NCBI RefSeq assembly: GCF_024753205.1
Contig: NZ_JANUGZ010000004.1
Span: forward strand, 1-64,000
DNA length: 64,000 bases
From: Massilia aurea
Lineage (GTDB): Bacteria; Pseudomonadota; Gammaproteobacteria; Burkholderiales; Burkholderiaceae_D
Reading direction: 5' to 3'
Within the stretch, counting starts at the first letter, position 1. Each line of letters begins with the position of its first letter. Made by a program: the position numbers and the translations under genes. Positions 7,153 through 16,049 of the stretch are shown here, one piece after another. Under the pieces are notes generated by a model. It did not search any database. It saw nothing but the letters and a program-made list of their open reading frames with translations, and was not told the origin of the DNA.

Positions 7153-8012
7153 TCGAGGTATCTTGATATACAAGAATTGGATGCGCTGCTACGTCAGAGC
7201 ACTGGCTTAATTGAGCAGAACCTAGCTCAGCGTCATGAGCTAGGTATCCTAAAAATGCGCAACGCAGGCTCGCTAATGTTGCACCGTCAGCTCACGAAAT
7301 AGAAAATTCAATTCATGAGTCTGGCTCGCTTACATCATCGTGCAGGTAACGGCTCACTGGCGTTTGTCAAGTAGGGTGCCTCCAGATTGCCTAAGTAAGC
7401 AAACTTTGTTCATCTTCCATGAGCGCTGCAACTCAAGCTCTCATCTGTGCAGTACTGGGAAAGCACCTCTCCAACGCTGTCGAAATGTTGGCTTTTATAC
7501 ACGGCTTGTATAACTACGATAGTGATTTCTGCTTCTATCCAGCTAGCCTCCCTTGCTCCAGTTCGGAACGATTCAATGTCGGCAACCCCGTCAGCAAGGT
7601 TGAGTTGACATGACACGGGACGGCGGTTGATTGAAGTTCGCATTTTTGCTCCTGGCTTCGTTGAAAACCAGTTTAGCGAGCTTATTTATACGTTCTTGCG
7701 GATTTTTTAGTCGAGGGTATGGTCTGGATTGCTACCAAATCAAAAGTTTATGGTCGACAACTCTGAAAGTGCGTCCAGAAATATCGCGCGACCAATCAGG
7801 AATTGAGCTTGTCTCCAGTATGCGCGACACTGTCGCTGGTTTCTGAACATATTGGCCGCAGATTTGGGCAGCGGCAGGCAAACGTGTGGGTCTACACGGG
7901 CCCTACGCGGCCCATACCCAGCGTTCTTTAGACAGAGTCCGGCTTGGGTTGAAGGTGCCCTCTAGCTGAGCCTAGCCTGGACGCGCAAAAAGAACTCACG
8001 CGCATACCAATC
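7153..8012. other. Nearly empty stretch inside the island
   Basis: About 860 bp with no protein of recognisable family on either strand. The only candidate is the small ORF at 7410-7643. It may be decayed cargo. Confidence 0.5.
7410..7643 (-). CDS. Possible small protein, 77 aa
   Basis: The ATG at 7643 follows a good ribosome site (AGGAGC, 5 bp away) in otherwise empty DNA. The product is mixed, soluble and without a motif I recognise; its middle (WIEAEITIVVIQAVYKSQHF) could form a beta/alpha core. Only the ribosome site supports it, and it may be chance. Confidence 0.25.
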   Translation of the reverse strand: MRTSINRRPVSCQLNLADGVADIESFRTGAREASWIEAEITIVVIQAVYKSQHFDSVGEVLSQYCTDESLSCSAHGR

Positions 8013-10253
8013 CTAAGCCTGTAACACAGTGGTCAGCGCATTTGCTGCTAGTTCCTCCATCATGAACTGGTGCAAACCCACCGTCCGACGCTCTGACCTC
8101 GGTAAGGACTCTACTGCGCTACGTGCTGCCACTTCGTCACCCACGATGAGGACCTGGCTCTGCGCCCGGGTAATCGCTGTGTACACCAACGTTCGGTCAA
8201 GCATACGGCTTCCAGTGAGTACGACAATTACGCGCTTCCATTGCGAACCCTGGGATTTGTGCACCGTCAGTGCATAGCCGAGTTCGAAGACGTCTAGCAT
8301 CTCTGCCAGAACTGGCCGGCGCTCTCCATCGTCCCATTCAATCCATGCTATGGCATGCCCAAGTTCGCTCCCTTCAGGCCCCGATAGTAGACGAGGCACC
8401 TCCTCGATTTCGACTAGCTTCCCTAAAGAGCCATTTTGAAGACCCCAATTCCACAAGTTCTTTGTGCATAAGATGGGGTCGCCCAAATGAAAGCCCGTCC
8501 ACATGTCGCAGGCAAACTCTTCGTTGTATATTAGAAGCGCAGGCATTCCCTTTGTGAATCGAGCTTGGCAAACCTCGTTTAACGATTTCGTGCCATCAGC
8601 ATTACTGCGGCGGGCCGAGACAATCTGTGTGTTTTCCGTATCCGCTGCGTAGAGGTCTACGACAGTTTCAGGTATGACAGCAACGCGGCAGGGCAAGAGC
8701 GAAATCGGAGCCAATGCATCGCTAGGTAAACTAGGCCACTTCCCGGCTCGTATGTCGGCCGCAGCTTCAGCAATAACCCCTCCGTAGCGCTTTACTTGAG
8801 TAAGCTCCGTAGTAGGAAGCTCTGAAATTTTGGCTAATGCGTGCAGTACTAGACCAGGCCCCACGGGCATTAGTTGCGAAGTGTCCCCAACAAGGAGTAG
8901 CCGCACATGGCTTGGCAAAAGCTCACAAAGCCTGTGCATCGTGATGATGTCAACCATGGAAGCTTCATCTACAACCACGACCGTTGGGCCTTCCATGGGC
9001 AACGTCTCGCTGCCATGGAAGAACCGCGCAAGGGTCCAAGAGGGTCGCCCAGTTGCCTCGCTCATTCGCTTTGCTGCCCGGCCAGAAAGAGCCATCTGGT
9101 AGATGGCCACTTCAGCAGCATCAAACACTCGGTACAGAGCTTTCAGGACAGTGGTTTTGCCTACACCGGCGCCGCCAAGTACTAAGGCTATGGATTGCTC
9201 CGCTGCGCAATGCACAGCCTGTCGCTGTTCAGTGTTCAGCTCGAATCCTTCCGCCTGTTCGTGTTGGTAGATGATGCGCTCTACCTTTTGACGGTTTAGG
9301 AGCGAGACCGGTGCCAGGAATCGAGCGACAATACTACGTGCGACGGTCCGTTCCATCACCATCGCACCAGTCAAATGAGTATTGCCATGGTCGCCGATAA
9401 CATAGCTGCCGTTAGTGAGTCCGGCCTCTAATGCCGCCATGATGACTGGGCGCGAAGTTAAACTGCCCAGAACGTTCTCTACGCGCTTCAAAAGGGTAGG
9501 AATAGCTGCGACCGTATCGCCGGCGTCGAATACCCTGTAAAGGGCTTCCTCAACTGCCGCCTGGAGGCGCCGAGGGTCATCAGGCAGAATACCAAGACGC
9601 GATTGTGCGAACGAGTCGACATGCTTCCAACTTGCTGAGAACGAAAGCAGCCGGTATGGGTCCTCCTCTAACTTCTCACGGGCCTCATTACCGAAAAATG
9701 CTAACAACTTCCGGCCGGTGCGCACATCGATGCCGCTTGTTTGAAGCCATTGCAAAGTGCGCGCATTGCCTTGTTCAGTCCACGCCTTTATGGCGCATTG
9801 GGCGGACTCCGCCGTAAGAACTGTCGAGAGTGTCGTGGCATCGGCCAAATCCAAAATTTCGTATAACCGTTCGCCGAACGTCTCCCATAGCTTCCGGGCT
9901 TTAACCAAGCCAATGCCTTGGAAGTCATCACACTCAGCAATGAACGTGACGATGTGCTCCCCAGAAAGACGGACAAGCGCGATGTCATTGGCTGTTATCT
10001 GAATTTCGTTAATGACGTAGCCGCTGTTTGTTCGCGAGAACGACTGAGCCTCGCCTGTAACTGTCCACCACTGCCCTAGCTGAATGCGTGTTTCTCCGAG
10101 CTGCGCCCCAGATGCTTTGACGACAACGTAGCTTTTCGCATCTATGACATCACCGTGCTCGGTAATCTCTGTTCCTGTGAAGATGCACCCACCCTTACCG
10201 AACGGGTTTTGGCTGCGGATTGATTGAACTCGCAGCAAATATGGCAGGCTCAT
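8013..10253 (-). CDS. RecD-like ATP-dependent DNA helicase (superfamily 1B)
   Basis: A 746-aa protein with the helicase core in the C-terminal half: Walker A GGAGVGKTTVL (about residues 359-369), Walker B VVVVDEASMVD, GDTSQLMPVGPG, then GYALTVHKSQGSQW and VYTAITRAQ near the C-terminus. These match RecD2/TraI-type 5'-3' helicases. The N-terminal half has helix-hairpin-helix-like segments (FQGIGLVKARKLWETFG), as in RecD2. No nuclease or relaxase motif is seen. Its start overlaps the stop of the 145-aa gene by 4 bp (ATGA type), making it the last gene of the recombinase operon. A role in processing the excised element is likely but inferred; it is not host RecD, which works with RecBC. Confidence 0.85.
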   Translation of the reverse strand: MSLPYLLRVQSIRSQNPFGKGGCIFTGTEITEHGDVIDAKSYVVVKASGAQLGETRIQLGQWWTVTGEAQSFSRTNSGYVINEIQITANDIALVRLSGEHIVTFIAECDDFQGIGLVKARKLWETFGERLYEILDLADATTLSTVLTAESAQCAIKAWTEQGNARTLQWLQTSGIDVRTGRKLLAFFGNEAREKLEEDPYRLLSFSASWKHVDSFAQSRLGILPDDPRRLQAAVEEALYRVFDAGDTVAAIPTLLKRVENVLGSLTSRPVIMAALEAGLTNGSYVIGDHGNTHLTGAMVMERTVARSIVARFLAPVSLLNRQKVERIIYQHEQAEGFELNTEQRQAVHCAAEQSIALVLGGAGVGKTTVLKALYRVFDAAEVAIYQMALSGRAAKRMSEATGRPSWTLARFFHGSETLPMEGPTVVVVDEASMVDIITMHRLCELLPSHVRLLLVGDTSQLMPVGPGLVLHALAKISELPTTELTQVKRYGGVIAEAAADIRAGKWPSLPSDALAPISLLPCRVAVIPETVVDLYAADTENTQIVSARRSNADGTKSLNEVCQARFTKGMPALLIYNEEFACDMWTGFHLGDPILCTKNLWNWGLQNGSLGKLVEIEEVPRLLSGPEGSELGHAIAWIEWDDGERRPVLAEMLDVFELGYALTVHKSQGSQWKRVIVVLTGSRMLDRTLVYTAITRAQSQVLIVGDEVAARSAVESLPRSERRTVGLHQFMMEELAANALTTVLQA

Positions 10254-10687
10254 CGCGGAAGACGTCCTGTTGTCGATAGCACCTCGCGAAGCACAACAAA
10301 CTTCTCCAACTGGCGCTTGAGCTCCTGGTTCTCAGCCTTCAAAGAAGCATTCTCCTGCTCCAAACGCTTTAGCCGCTCGGCGTCGACAGAACGGCTTACA
10401 GTGCCGGATGCCGGCAACAGTTGCAGAGCGAGTCCATCATCTACTTTACTAACCTTTGATGGCAGTATTCCAACCTCGCGAAGACTTTCTTCTTTAGCGA
10501 AAAGGGCAGTTTTGATTCGAGGATTTTGGTTGAGTGCGCTTGTAGAGAATCCGCATTGTGCAGCAATCTCGCGCCGGGACAGCCCACCACGCACCACCAT
10601 TTGGCGAAAATCATCGCTAGTTTTGCTCTCAACCCAACTGCAGAAGGTTTGAAAATTCTGTTCGGCCAGCTGCTGCCCGTTTGCCAT
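10250..10687 (-). CDS. Small HTH/coiled-coil accessory protein of the element, 145 aa
   Basis: The N-terminal half has a helix-turn-helix-like segment (GLSRREIAAQCGFSTSALNQ). The C-terminal third is a leucine-heptad coiled coil (RLKRLEQENASLKAENQELK). It lies 2 bp after the 153-aa gene and overlaps the helicase by 4 bp, so it is a core part of the operon. It could be a directionality or DNA-bridging factor for the recombinases. I recognise no named family. Confidence 0.7.
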   Translation of the reverse strand: MANGQQLAEQNFQTFCSWVESKTSDDFRQMVVRGGLSRREIAAQCGFSTSALNQNPRIKTALFAKEESLREVGILPSKVSKVDDGLALQLLPASGTVSRSVDAERLKRLEQENASLKAENQELKRQLEKFVVLREVLSTTGRLPR

Positions 10688-10689
10688 AA

Positions 10690-11151
10690 TTAGTTCTTCT
10701 TCTGCCGTCCGGCTGCATAGATTGGCTTCTTGTCATCAGTACTAACCCGCATAGTAGGAGACAACTGCGCGTTAAGCGTTCTTTCGGTTAAACCGTGCTT
10801 TCTAGCATTATGGGTCCATATTACAAACAAAGCACGATAGTTATTGCACTCAAGGGAAAGCTGTTCATTTTCCGCCTTAAGTCGGTCAATGGTTTTTTGA
10901 AACGCCTCGACTCGGCTGTCAGCTGGAGCAGGCCGTCCAGCCTCGAGTTGAAGTGAACGCTTTCGCAGGGTGAACTCGCGACTAATTTTCTCGTGGCTGG
11001 CGAGCGCCTGGCGCGTGTATTCGATACCAATTCCACGCTTTATTTTAGCAATGAGTAAATCCCAGGTTAGTTTTCCATTCCAATTAGCCAGCACATCTTG
11101 AACGACTTCGATGATATCGGCATCAATTGCCCTCGCTCTAGTTTTTGGCAT
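10690..11151 (-). CDS. Small coiled-coil accessory protein (TnpC/Srap-like position), 153 aa
   Basis: The protein is basic and helical, with a central heptad stretch (VEAFQKTIDRLKAENEQLSL) and a possible DNA-binding N-terminal half (LTWDLLIAKIKRGIGIEYTR). It overlaps the 675-aa recombinase gene by 14 bp. In Tn554 a small protein, TnpC, follows the two recombinases, and in strand-biased circularizing elements a small auxiliary protein (Srap) takes the fourth place. Size and position fit either; sequence identity could not be checked. Confidence 0.7.
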   Translation of the reverse strand: MPKTRARAIDADIIEVVQDVLANWNGKLTWDLLIAKIKRGIGIEYTRQALASHEKISREFTLRKRSLQLEAGRPAPADSRVEAFQKTIDRLKAENEQLSLECNNYRALFVIWTHNARKHGLTERTLNAQLSPTMRVSTDDKKPIYAAGRQKKN

Positions 11152-13165
11152 TTTTCATTTTCTCCAACAATTTATTTCTTTTTGGCTGTTCTAGCTTTTC
11201 TTGCCTCAAAAATCCGACCTGTTCAAAACGTGAGGCAGAACGTATTTCAGTCAGCGCAACCAATGCCCCATCGGAGATAGCAGGGTTTTCCAAAATAGAT
11301 AAAAGTTGTTCACAATGGATTAAGGTCTTTCTTTGGTGCACAACCCACCTAGATGCCCCATGTTTAGACTGCTGTTCTGCTGCCTCAGCCTTGGTCAACA
11401 GGACTTCAGTCTCATTACGCAAGCGGCGAATATTCTCTAGCTTGACTGTATTCCCTTTCACACAGACATGCTCGTGACAATTCAGGCAGTCGCGATGAAT
11501 TTGGCAGGGAGATGACGCATAATCATGACGACACATCCCATATAACGTCGCGTGAGCGGTACCAGTTATCAATTTTCCGGTTGCATCATCACGGTGGGCG
11601 ACAACGCGCACCTTCGGAATTTCAGTAACGCCTGAGAACAACTGAGACCCTGCTGCGACAGCAATTGCCTTAGTTTTAGTTAAAATTTCGCCAGGCGTTA
11701 CATGGTCATAGACTGAGTTCTGCGATGGGTCGGCACGCCCTGACCACATTGCGATGTCCAGCTGAGAAGCTCCGTTAGCCTGAGCTAATGTATTAAGATA
11801 GTGTCGCGCCTGATGCGAGCGCATATCAATGACTGTACCATCAACTTCGTTGAAACCTCGTTTCTCGAAAATTGAGGTTGCGCTACCACTACTGCCTAGC
11901 CGAGCAGTAATCTCGCCATGTGATATTCTGTCTACAATACAAGCATAAGCGTTTAACGTTGCATCTAGCTCAAAACGACGCACAATAAAAAGACTCTCAC
12001 TATACTTAAGCGCAGGGGAGGTTTGAAAAATATCTTTTGGTAACTTACCCAACACGACCCTTTCCACGTCTACGAAAGAATAATGCTTTGGTATCACAAT
12101 TCCTACTTTTTCGGCGTTACACCAACTTTTCATTGGCTTTAGCTTACCATATAAGATTGCGCCTACTTCATCTTGAGTAACATATGTCTTCTCTCGAAGA
12201 TATTCAAACTCCGGCACCAAATAAACCTTGTCCGGATTTTTTTCATACCAAAGCGCTACTTTTCGTGCTTCGCTAGACGCGTCTTTTAGGTTTTTGATTG
12301 CCGCACGAGCAACTGGCTCCATAGTCGGCACAATCCATCGGACAGAGTCATCAAAACCCTTTGAACCCGGTTCTCTAAGGCCGTAATGCGGCTTCTGCTC
12401 GTCGTCCTCTTCGACCTCACAATTGTACGGCAACCGAACCACCTCGTTAATTCGTTGCGGGAAGCAATACATGAGTGCTAAAGTCGAGGTGACGAATACT
12501 TCAGCTGCCGATTCCGGCGTCTGAAAAATGTACGCCAAAGCCTCAATTGCTTCCTTTGAGGGAAGCTTTTTCTCACGAGCTTTATCAGCTTCGGCACCAA
12601 TGCGAATTCCTAAATCATTCGGCTTCTTTAGCGGATTAACCCATGCTGTCTTCATCTGACACAAGTCATTCTCGACAAGAAACTTGCTGATTTCTGCAAG
12701 CTGCCCTGCAATTTTCACGGCAGTTTCAGCCTGATAGCCTTTTGATATCACAAGGCAGGCTTTGGAAAATATATCGTGTGTCGCCTTATATACCTGACCG
12801 TCAAGTCCTTCGGCGCATAATGCATGGTCCAGAACACGCAAAGCCGCAAGGCGGTTAGACCACTGAGTGCTACTTCTTAGAGTTAATGAATACCTGAAAT
12901 ACGACTTTGCGAAACCTTTATAGCCAGGAGAAATAGTCGGCATATCTCTTCGAATGCGGGCGGCTTCATAACTCGAAAAGATTGCACGACTTTTCTTCTT
13001 GCTGCCTTTAACCGGGTATTCGGAAGTGATATCCCAAGAGTCGGTATCGAAAGGCAGGTCTGCACCAAATAAAATAAGATTAGTGCGACAAAATTGCTCA
13101 AATCTGGCTACGTTGTATTCGGCCGACAATTCGGCTTTAGACTGAAATAGAAGGATGTCACCCAC
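11138..13165 (-). CDS. Large tyrosine recombinase (TnpB/IntB-like), 675 aa
   Basis: A site-specific recombinase with all catalytic residues visible: Arg238 (PQRINEV), Lys269 (GSKGFDD), His451-x-x-Arg454 (SHQARHY), Trp474 and nucleophile Tyr486 (SVYDHV). A stretch of about 180 residues separates the Lys from HxxR, far longer than in phage integrases and similar in scale to Tn554 TnpB. Near residue 560 is a cysteine/histidine cluster (CRHDYASSPCQIHRDCLNCH) that may bind zinc. The C-terminus is helical and basic. The gene overlaps the 512-aa gene by 8 bp and the 153-aa gene by 14 bp. It presumably acts with the other two recombinases. Confidence 0.9.
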   Translation of the reverse strand: MGDILLFQSKAELSAEYNVARFEQFCRTNLILFGADLPFDTDSWDITSEYPVKGSKKKSRAIFSSYEAARIRRDMPTISPGYKGFAKSYFRYSLTLRSSTQWSNRLAALRVLDHALCAEGLDGQVYKATHDIFSKACLVISKGYQAETAVKIAGQLAEISKFLVENDLCQMKTAWVNPLKKPNDLGIRIGAEADKAREKKLPSKEAIEALAYIFQTPESAAEVFVTSTLALMYCFPQRINEVVRLPYNCEVEEDDEQKPHYGLREPGSKGFDDSVRWIVPTMEPVARAAIKNLKDASSEARKVALWYEKNPDKVYLVPEFEYLREKTYVTQDEVGAILYGKLKPMKSWCNAEKVGIVIPKHYSFVDVERVVLGKLPKDIFQTSPALKYSESLFIVRRFELDATLNAYACIVDRISHGEITARLGSSGSATSIFEKRGFNEVDGTVIDMRSHQARHYLNTLAQANGASQLDIAMWSGRADPSQNSVYDHVTPGEILTKTKAIAVAAGSQLFSGVTEIPKVRVVAHRDDATGKLITGTAHATLYGMCRHDYASSPCQIHRDCLNCHEHVCVKGNTVKLENIRRLRNETEVLLTKAEAAEQQSKHGASRWVVHQRKTLIHCEQLLSILENPAISDGALVALTEIRSASRFEQVGFLRQEKLEQPKRNKLLEKMKNAKN

Positions 13166-14696
13166 CAGCTATCCCTTTCAACTCTTCCTTTATACGCGCA
13201 CACTCGTCCACGACATTTTTAATTGCAATCATAGTTAGGTCATTAATGGCTGCTAGCCTTTGACCGCTCACTTCCAAAATTTCATTACGCTCTCCTTCTA
13301 ATTGCTGATATAGCTCAGCATGAGGAGCATCAATCCAGGCTTCAAATTTAGGACAAGTGTAGCAAGCTACAGGCGCATTGAATTTGCAATTATAGGTAGT
13401 ACCGCAGTTGCCAACACCCTGCCCACTGTTTTTGTAATCGATAATTTCACTGCTTGAATCCCCGAAGCGGGTTGCCCCGGAACGCATTATCAGAATAGTG
13501 CCAACGAACGCATTCGCGATTGGCGCCAAATCTTTAGCCAAATACTTATCTAATCTCTCAGCAATTTCTGGAATAACTGCGACATAGCACTTAACATTCT
13601 GCGTGTCCACGTGACCCAAAATTTCAGCAATAACCAACTCTCCAAACCCTTCTTGCGCCGCGCGAGTCCCTAATGTGTCGCGGAATCGTCCAATTACCAT
13701 ATGCATGGGCTCAGAGGTCCTAGGACTTATTGGTGCAATCTCGGACAGTGCTTTTGTAAAATGCGCTGATAGCGTACTGGGTGACCAGTGCTCCTGGTAA
13801 GCCTCATCCAGTTGAAGGACATTAGAATCTACATTTGTTAGAAACATTGGAGCGTCCGGACCAAGTTCCGGATATTCCGCTTGGACTTCTTGAGCATAAG
13901 CGAAAAACTCTTCACCGAATTGGCGCAACAAAGGCCGCACCAAAAATTCGTCTCTTAGGATTGCCCCCCGCTGTTTAGCTTTGGGAATCGAAATCTCATA
14001 TGCGAGACTTCCATCAGAAATACTCTTCATTGTAAGGTCTCGAACCTTGAGGGCGCAATACTGGGAGACACGTTGCCCAGTTAGGAGTGCGAGCCAAGTC
14101 AGGTAGTAGAATTTCGGTTCTATTCGACCGTCCGCATACGCCAGATTTAGAGCTTGAGTAAGTTGTTGTATTTCGAATTCTGTGAAGGGACCTTCAACAG
14201 GGTCCTGCGTCAGTACAGCATGGCCTTTCTTATTGCTCTTCTTTCGAATACTCTTCAGAATTTTTACGGCGCCTTTAGATAGGCCGGGAATACCAATTTC
14301 GCTCCACCGTGATATCAAAGCTGAAAGATGACCGTCTATTCCAAGACGATGCTTATGCGCAGCAATAAAATTCAGGACATGAGTTTCTGTGACCTGCCTA
14401 ACTTCGTTCAACTCGGTAAGAGCTATTACATCGGCCAAACGGATAAAGCTCCTGTACATGTTGACTGCATATGTTGGAGCGTTTATCTCTAAGAAATTTA
14501 TTAAGACTTGCTTGATGTATGGAACTAGTGGCGCCACCTGGGTAGGCAGGTCGGAAAAGTTCATATAGACGGTATAAATTCCGTCAATAAACTTCCAATG
14601 TTCTTGGTCGGGTTGGAACTTAACGCCGCTTCGAAGCCGCACAGATACCGGCAACTCGCTATCAAAGAAATTTAGTTGAGAAGAGATAGCAGCCAT
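13158..14696 (-). CDS. Tyrosine-recombinase-fold protein lacking the HxxR histidine, 512 aa
   Basis: The second recombinase gene. Arg209 (LTGQRVSQ), candidate Lys239/241 (IPKAKQR), His362 (LGHVDTQN) and Tyr371 (VKCYVAV) are in place. The HxxR box, however, reads G336-R-F-R339, so the usual His is Gly. A cysteine set follows at Cys431, Cys437, Cys445 and Cys448 (NCGTTYNCK, ACYTCPK), plausibly zinc-binding. This matches my recollection of Tfp (tyrosine recombinase fold protein) of strand-biased circularizing elements, which sits between two active integrases. It may be catalytically weak or structural. The gene starts 5 bp after the 405-aa gene. Confidence 0.85.
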   Translation of the reverse strand: MAAISSQLNFFDSELPVSVRLRSGVKFQPDQEHWKFIDGIYTVYMNFSDLPTQVAPLVPYIKQVLINFLEINAPTYAVNMYRSFIRLADVIALTELNEVRQVTETHVLNFIAAHKHRLGIDGHLSALISRWSEIGIPGLSKGAVKILKSIRKKSNKKGHAVLTQDPVEGPFTEFEIQQLTQALNLAYADGRIEPKFYYLTWLALLTGQRVSQYCALKVRDLTMKSISDGSLAYEISIPKAKQRGAILRDEFLVRPLLRQFGEEFFAYAQEVQAEYPELGPDAPMFLTNVDSNVLQLDEAYQEHWSPSTLSAHFTKALSEIAPISPRTSEPMHMVIGRFRDTLGTRAAQEGFGELVIAEILGHVDTQNVKCYVAVIPEIAERLDKYLAKDLAPIANAFVGTILIMRSGATRFGDSSSEIIDYKNSGQGVGNCGTTYNCKFNAPVACYTCPKFEAWIDAPHAELYQQLEGERNEILEVSGQRLAAINDLTMIAIKNVVDECARIKEELKGIAGG

Positions 14697-14701
14697 AAGT
14701 T

Positions 14702-15919
14702 TTATTTAAAAACCCTTTGTTGCAAGGCCATCAAGACTTCTTTCGCTTTGCCTTGAACGTAACCTTTTGTGTAAATTTCGGCGGTTTTCGAAGATTTTTC
14801 CCACCCCATCAGATAGTTCTGAATAAGCTTTACGAGAGACGCATCTTTTCCTTCACACATTTCTGCAAAGCGTTCATTTATAGTATGGCGCAGGACATGC
14901 GAGCTAATCTGAACAAACTCAGGAAAAGCCTGACGAAAAGACGAAAAAATGTAATCTATACTGTTCAAGGCTAGCTCATTGCCTTCGTCAGAAACCAGGA
15001 GGTAAGGGTTGTATTCAGCTCGTCGTCGGCTCGGACGAACCTCTTCAGTGTAGTGAAGTAACAAACTACGCATTTCGTCGTTTAGTGAAAGCAATCGCGG
15101 CAACGTCTTAGTTGTTGCTGGGCGTCCCCGCCTGTCGTCTTTATCATCTGTTCTCTTGGCGATAAAGATTGTTCCCTCTCTGAAGTTAATGTCTTCGAGC
15201 TTAATTCCGCACAACTCACCTTTTCGAACTCCAAGTCCGAAGAGTAGCTTTACGATGAGATGATTGCGATATCGCATGAACGAGCTCTTCCAAGGATTGC
15301 CTGCGAAGTCCGGATGAATGACTTCAAACAGTCGAGCTTCAGCCTCTTTGGGCAGGCCTTGTCGGTCCGAGGTCTTGCTCACAACCGGTTTCTTGCTACC
15401 CAAAGTCTTGAGTGTAAGCTCGGTAGCTTCTAAGAACTTCGCCCCATCGTTAGGGAGCCGTTGTAGGCGAGCTTGAGTGGAGAAGTAGCTAAGAAAATTG
15501 ATGATGTAGTGTAGACGGATGACAGCGGTTTTAGGCTTCACAGCATCATCTTTGGAGTGGATGAAGGTTCCCTTTTTACGTCGTACGTTGGCCAACGAGA
15601 TGACGCCGTCAGCCAGATTTTCATGTCCTTCCGCCCTAGTCTTACACCGGTCAGCAACAGCTATGACCTCTGACAATCTTAGTAGCTCGTTGCCCTCAGC
15701 TCTCTCGATGAGGCATACGTTCGTCTCAGCCAGTACTTCGTAGAGTAGTTGGACTGCTCTCATAGCAGAGTCGATAGTTTTGGCTTTTAACGCTCGGTCA
15801 CGTAAGTGAAGACTGAAAGCTGTGGCCTCGAAGACGCCGACGCTCGTACGCTCATCCACTAACAGTGGCAGTTTTTCGCCACCGCCCAAGTCAACTATTC
15901 GCAGCCCATACCTGTTCAT
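14702..15919 (-). CDS. Tyrosine recombinase/integrase (TnpA/IntA-like), 405 aa
   Basis: The first gene of the mobility operon and nearest the element end. The catalytic set is complete: Arg222 (GVRKGEL), Lys261 (ATTKTLPR), His341-x-x-Arg344 (SHVLRHT), Trp363 (YLMGWEKS) and Tyr373 (AEIYTKG). The N-terminal part, about residues 25-200, is a SAM-like core-binding region. A promoter lies 35-64 bp upstream (15954-15983), so the operon is likely expressed from inside the element end. Codons are visibly AT-richer than in ssb next door, supporting acquisition by transfer. Confidence 0.92.
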   Translation of the reverse strand: MNRYGLRIVDLGGGEKLPLLVDERTSVGVFEATAFSLHLRDRALKAKTIDSAMRAVQLLYEVLAETNVCLIERAEGNELLRLSEVIAVADRCKTRAEGHENLADGVISLANVRRKKGTFIHSKDDAVKPKTAVIRLHYIINFLSYFSTQARLQRLPNDGAKFLEATELTLKTLGSKKPVVSKTSDRQGLPKEAEARLFEVIHPDFAGNPWKSSFMRYRNHLIVKLLFGLGVRKGELCGIKLEDINFREGTIFIAKRTDDKDDRRGRPATTKTLPRLLSLNDEMRSLLLHYTEEVRPSRRRAEYNPYLLVSDEGNELALNSIDYIFSSFRQAFPEFVQISSHVLRHTINERFAEMCEGKDASLVKLIQNYLMGWEKSSKTAEIYTKGYVQGKAKEVLMALQQRVFK

Positions 15920-15953
15920 TAGTGTTTACACTTTCTCTACTAGGTGATAAGAA

Positions 15954-15983
15954 AGTATAGCTTGGAAATGAGAAATAATGCAA
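15954..15983 (-). promoter_or_regulatory. Putative promoter of the recombinase operon
   Basis: On the minus strand, -35 TTGCAT (15983-15978) and -10 TATACT (15959-15954) are 18 bp apart. A small dyad AGTGT-TT-ACACT (15921-15932) overlaps the start region and could be a binding site for an element protein. Confidence 0.5.
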
Positions 15984-15991
15984 ATAAGAAA

Positions 15992-16024
15992 AACGCTCTG
16001 CAAATCAATGACTTGCAGAGCGTT
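15992..16024 (-). terminator. Hairpin terminator of ssb, at the island border
   Basis: The perfect 12-bp arms AACGCTCTGCAA (15992-16003) and TTGCAGAGCGTT (16013-16024) flank a 9-nt loop. Downstream in the ssb direction the minus strand is T-rich, as expected of an intrinsic terminator. It starts about 25 bp after the ssb stop codon. Whether it is host DNA or the element tip is unknown. Confidence 0.7.
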
Positions 16025-16049
16025 GTTTACAAAATAACTGTGTTGGGTC

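Larger units (their letters stand above)
1..15990. mobile_element. Genomic island with copper-response cargo and a three-recombinase mobility operon (left end outside window)
   Basis: Everything from the left edge to just short of the ssb terminator differs from the DNA to its right: it is less GC-rich, markedly so from about 10.7 to 16 kb. It carries metal-resistance cargo on one side and a leftward operon of three tyrosine-recombinase-fold proteins plus accessory genes on the other. The recombinase operon starts about 130 bp from the ssb stop codon, so the right end must lie between about 15,920 and 16,050. The left end is not in the window, so size and terminal repeats cannot be determined. 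The family assignment (Tn554-like or strand-biased circularizing element) is from memory of gene order and protein size. The boundary is approximate. Confidence 0.75.

Noticed and set aside
8013-10253. Host RecBCD subunit RecD
   Set aside because: No recB or recC nearby; it is locked into the element operon and its architecture is RecD2-like.
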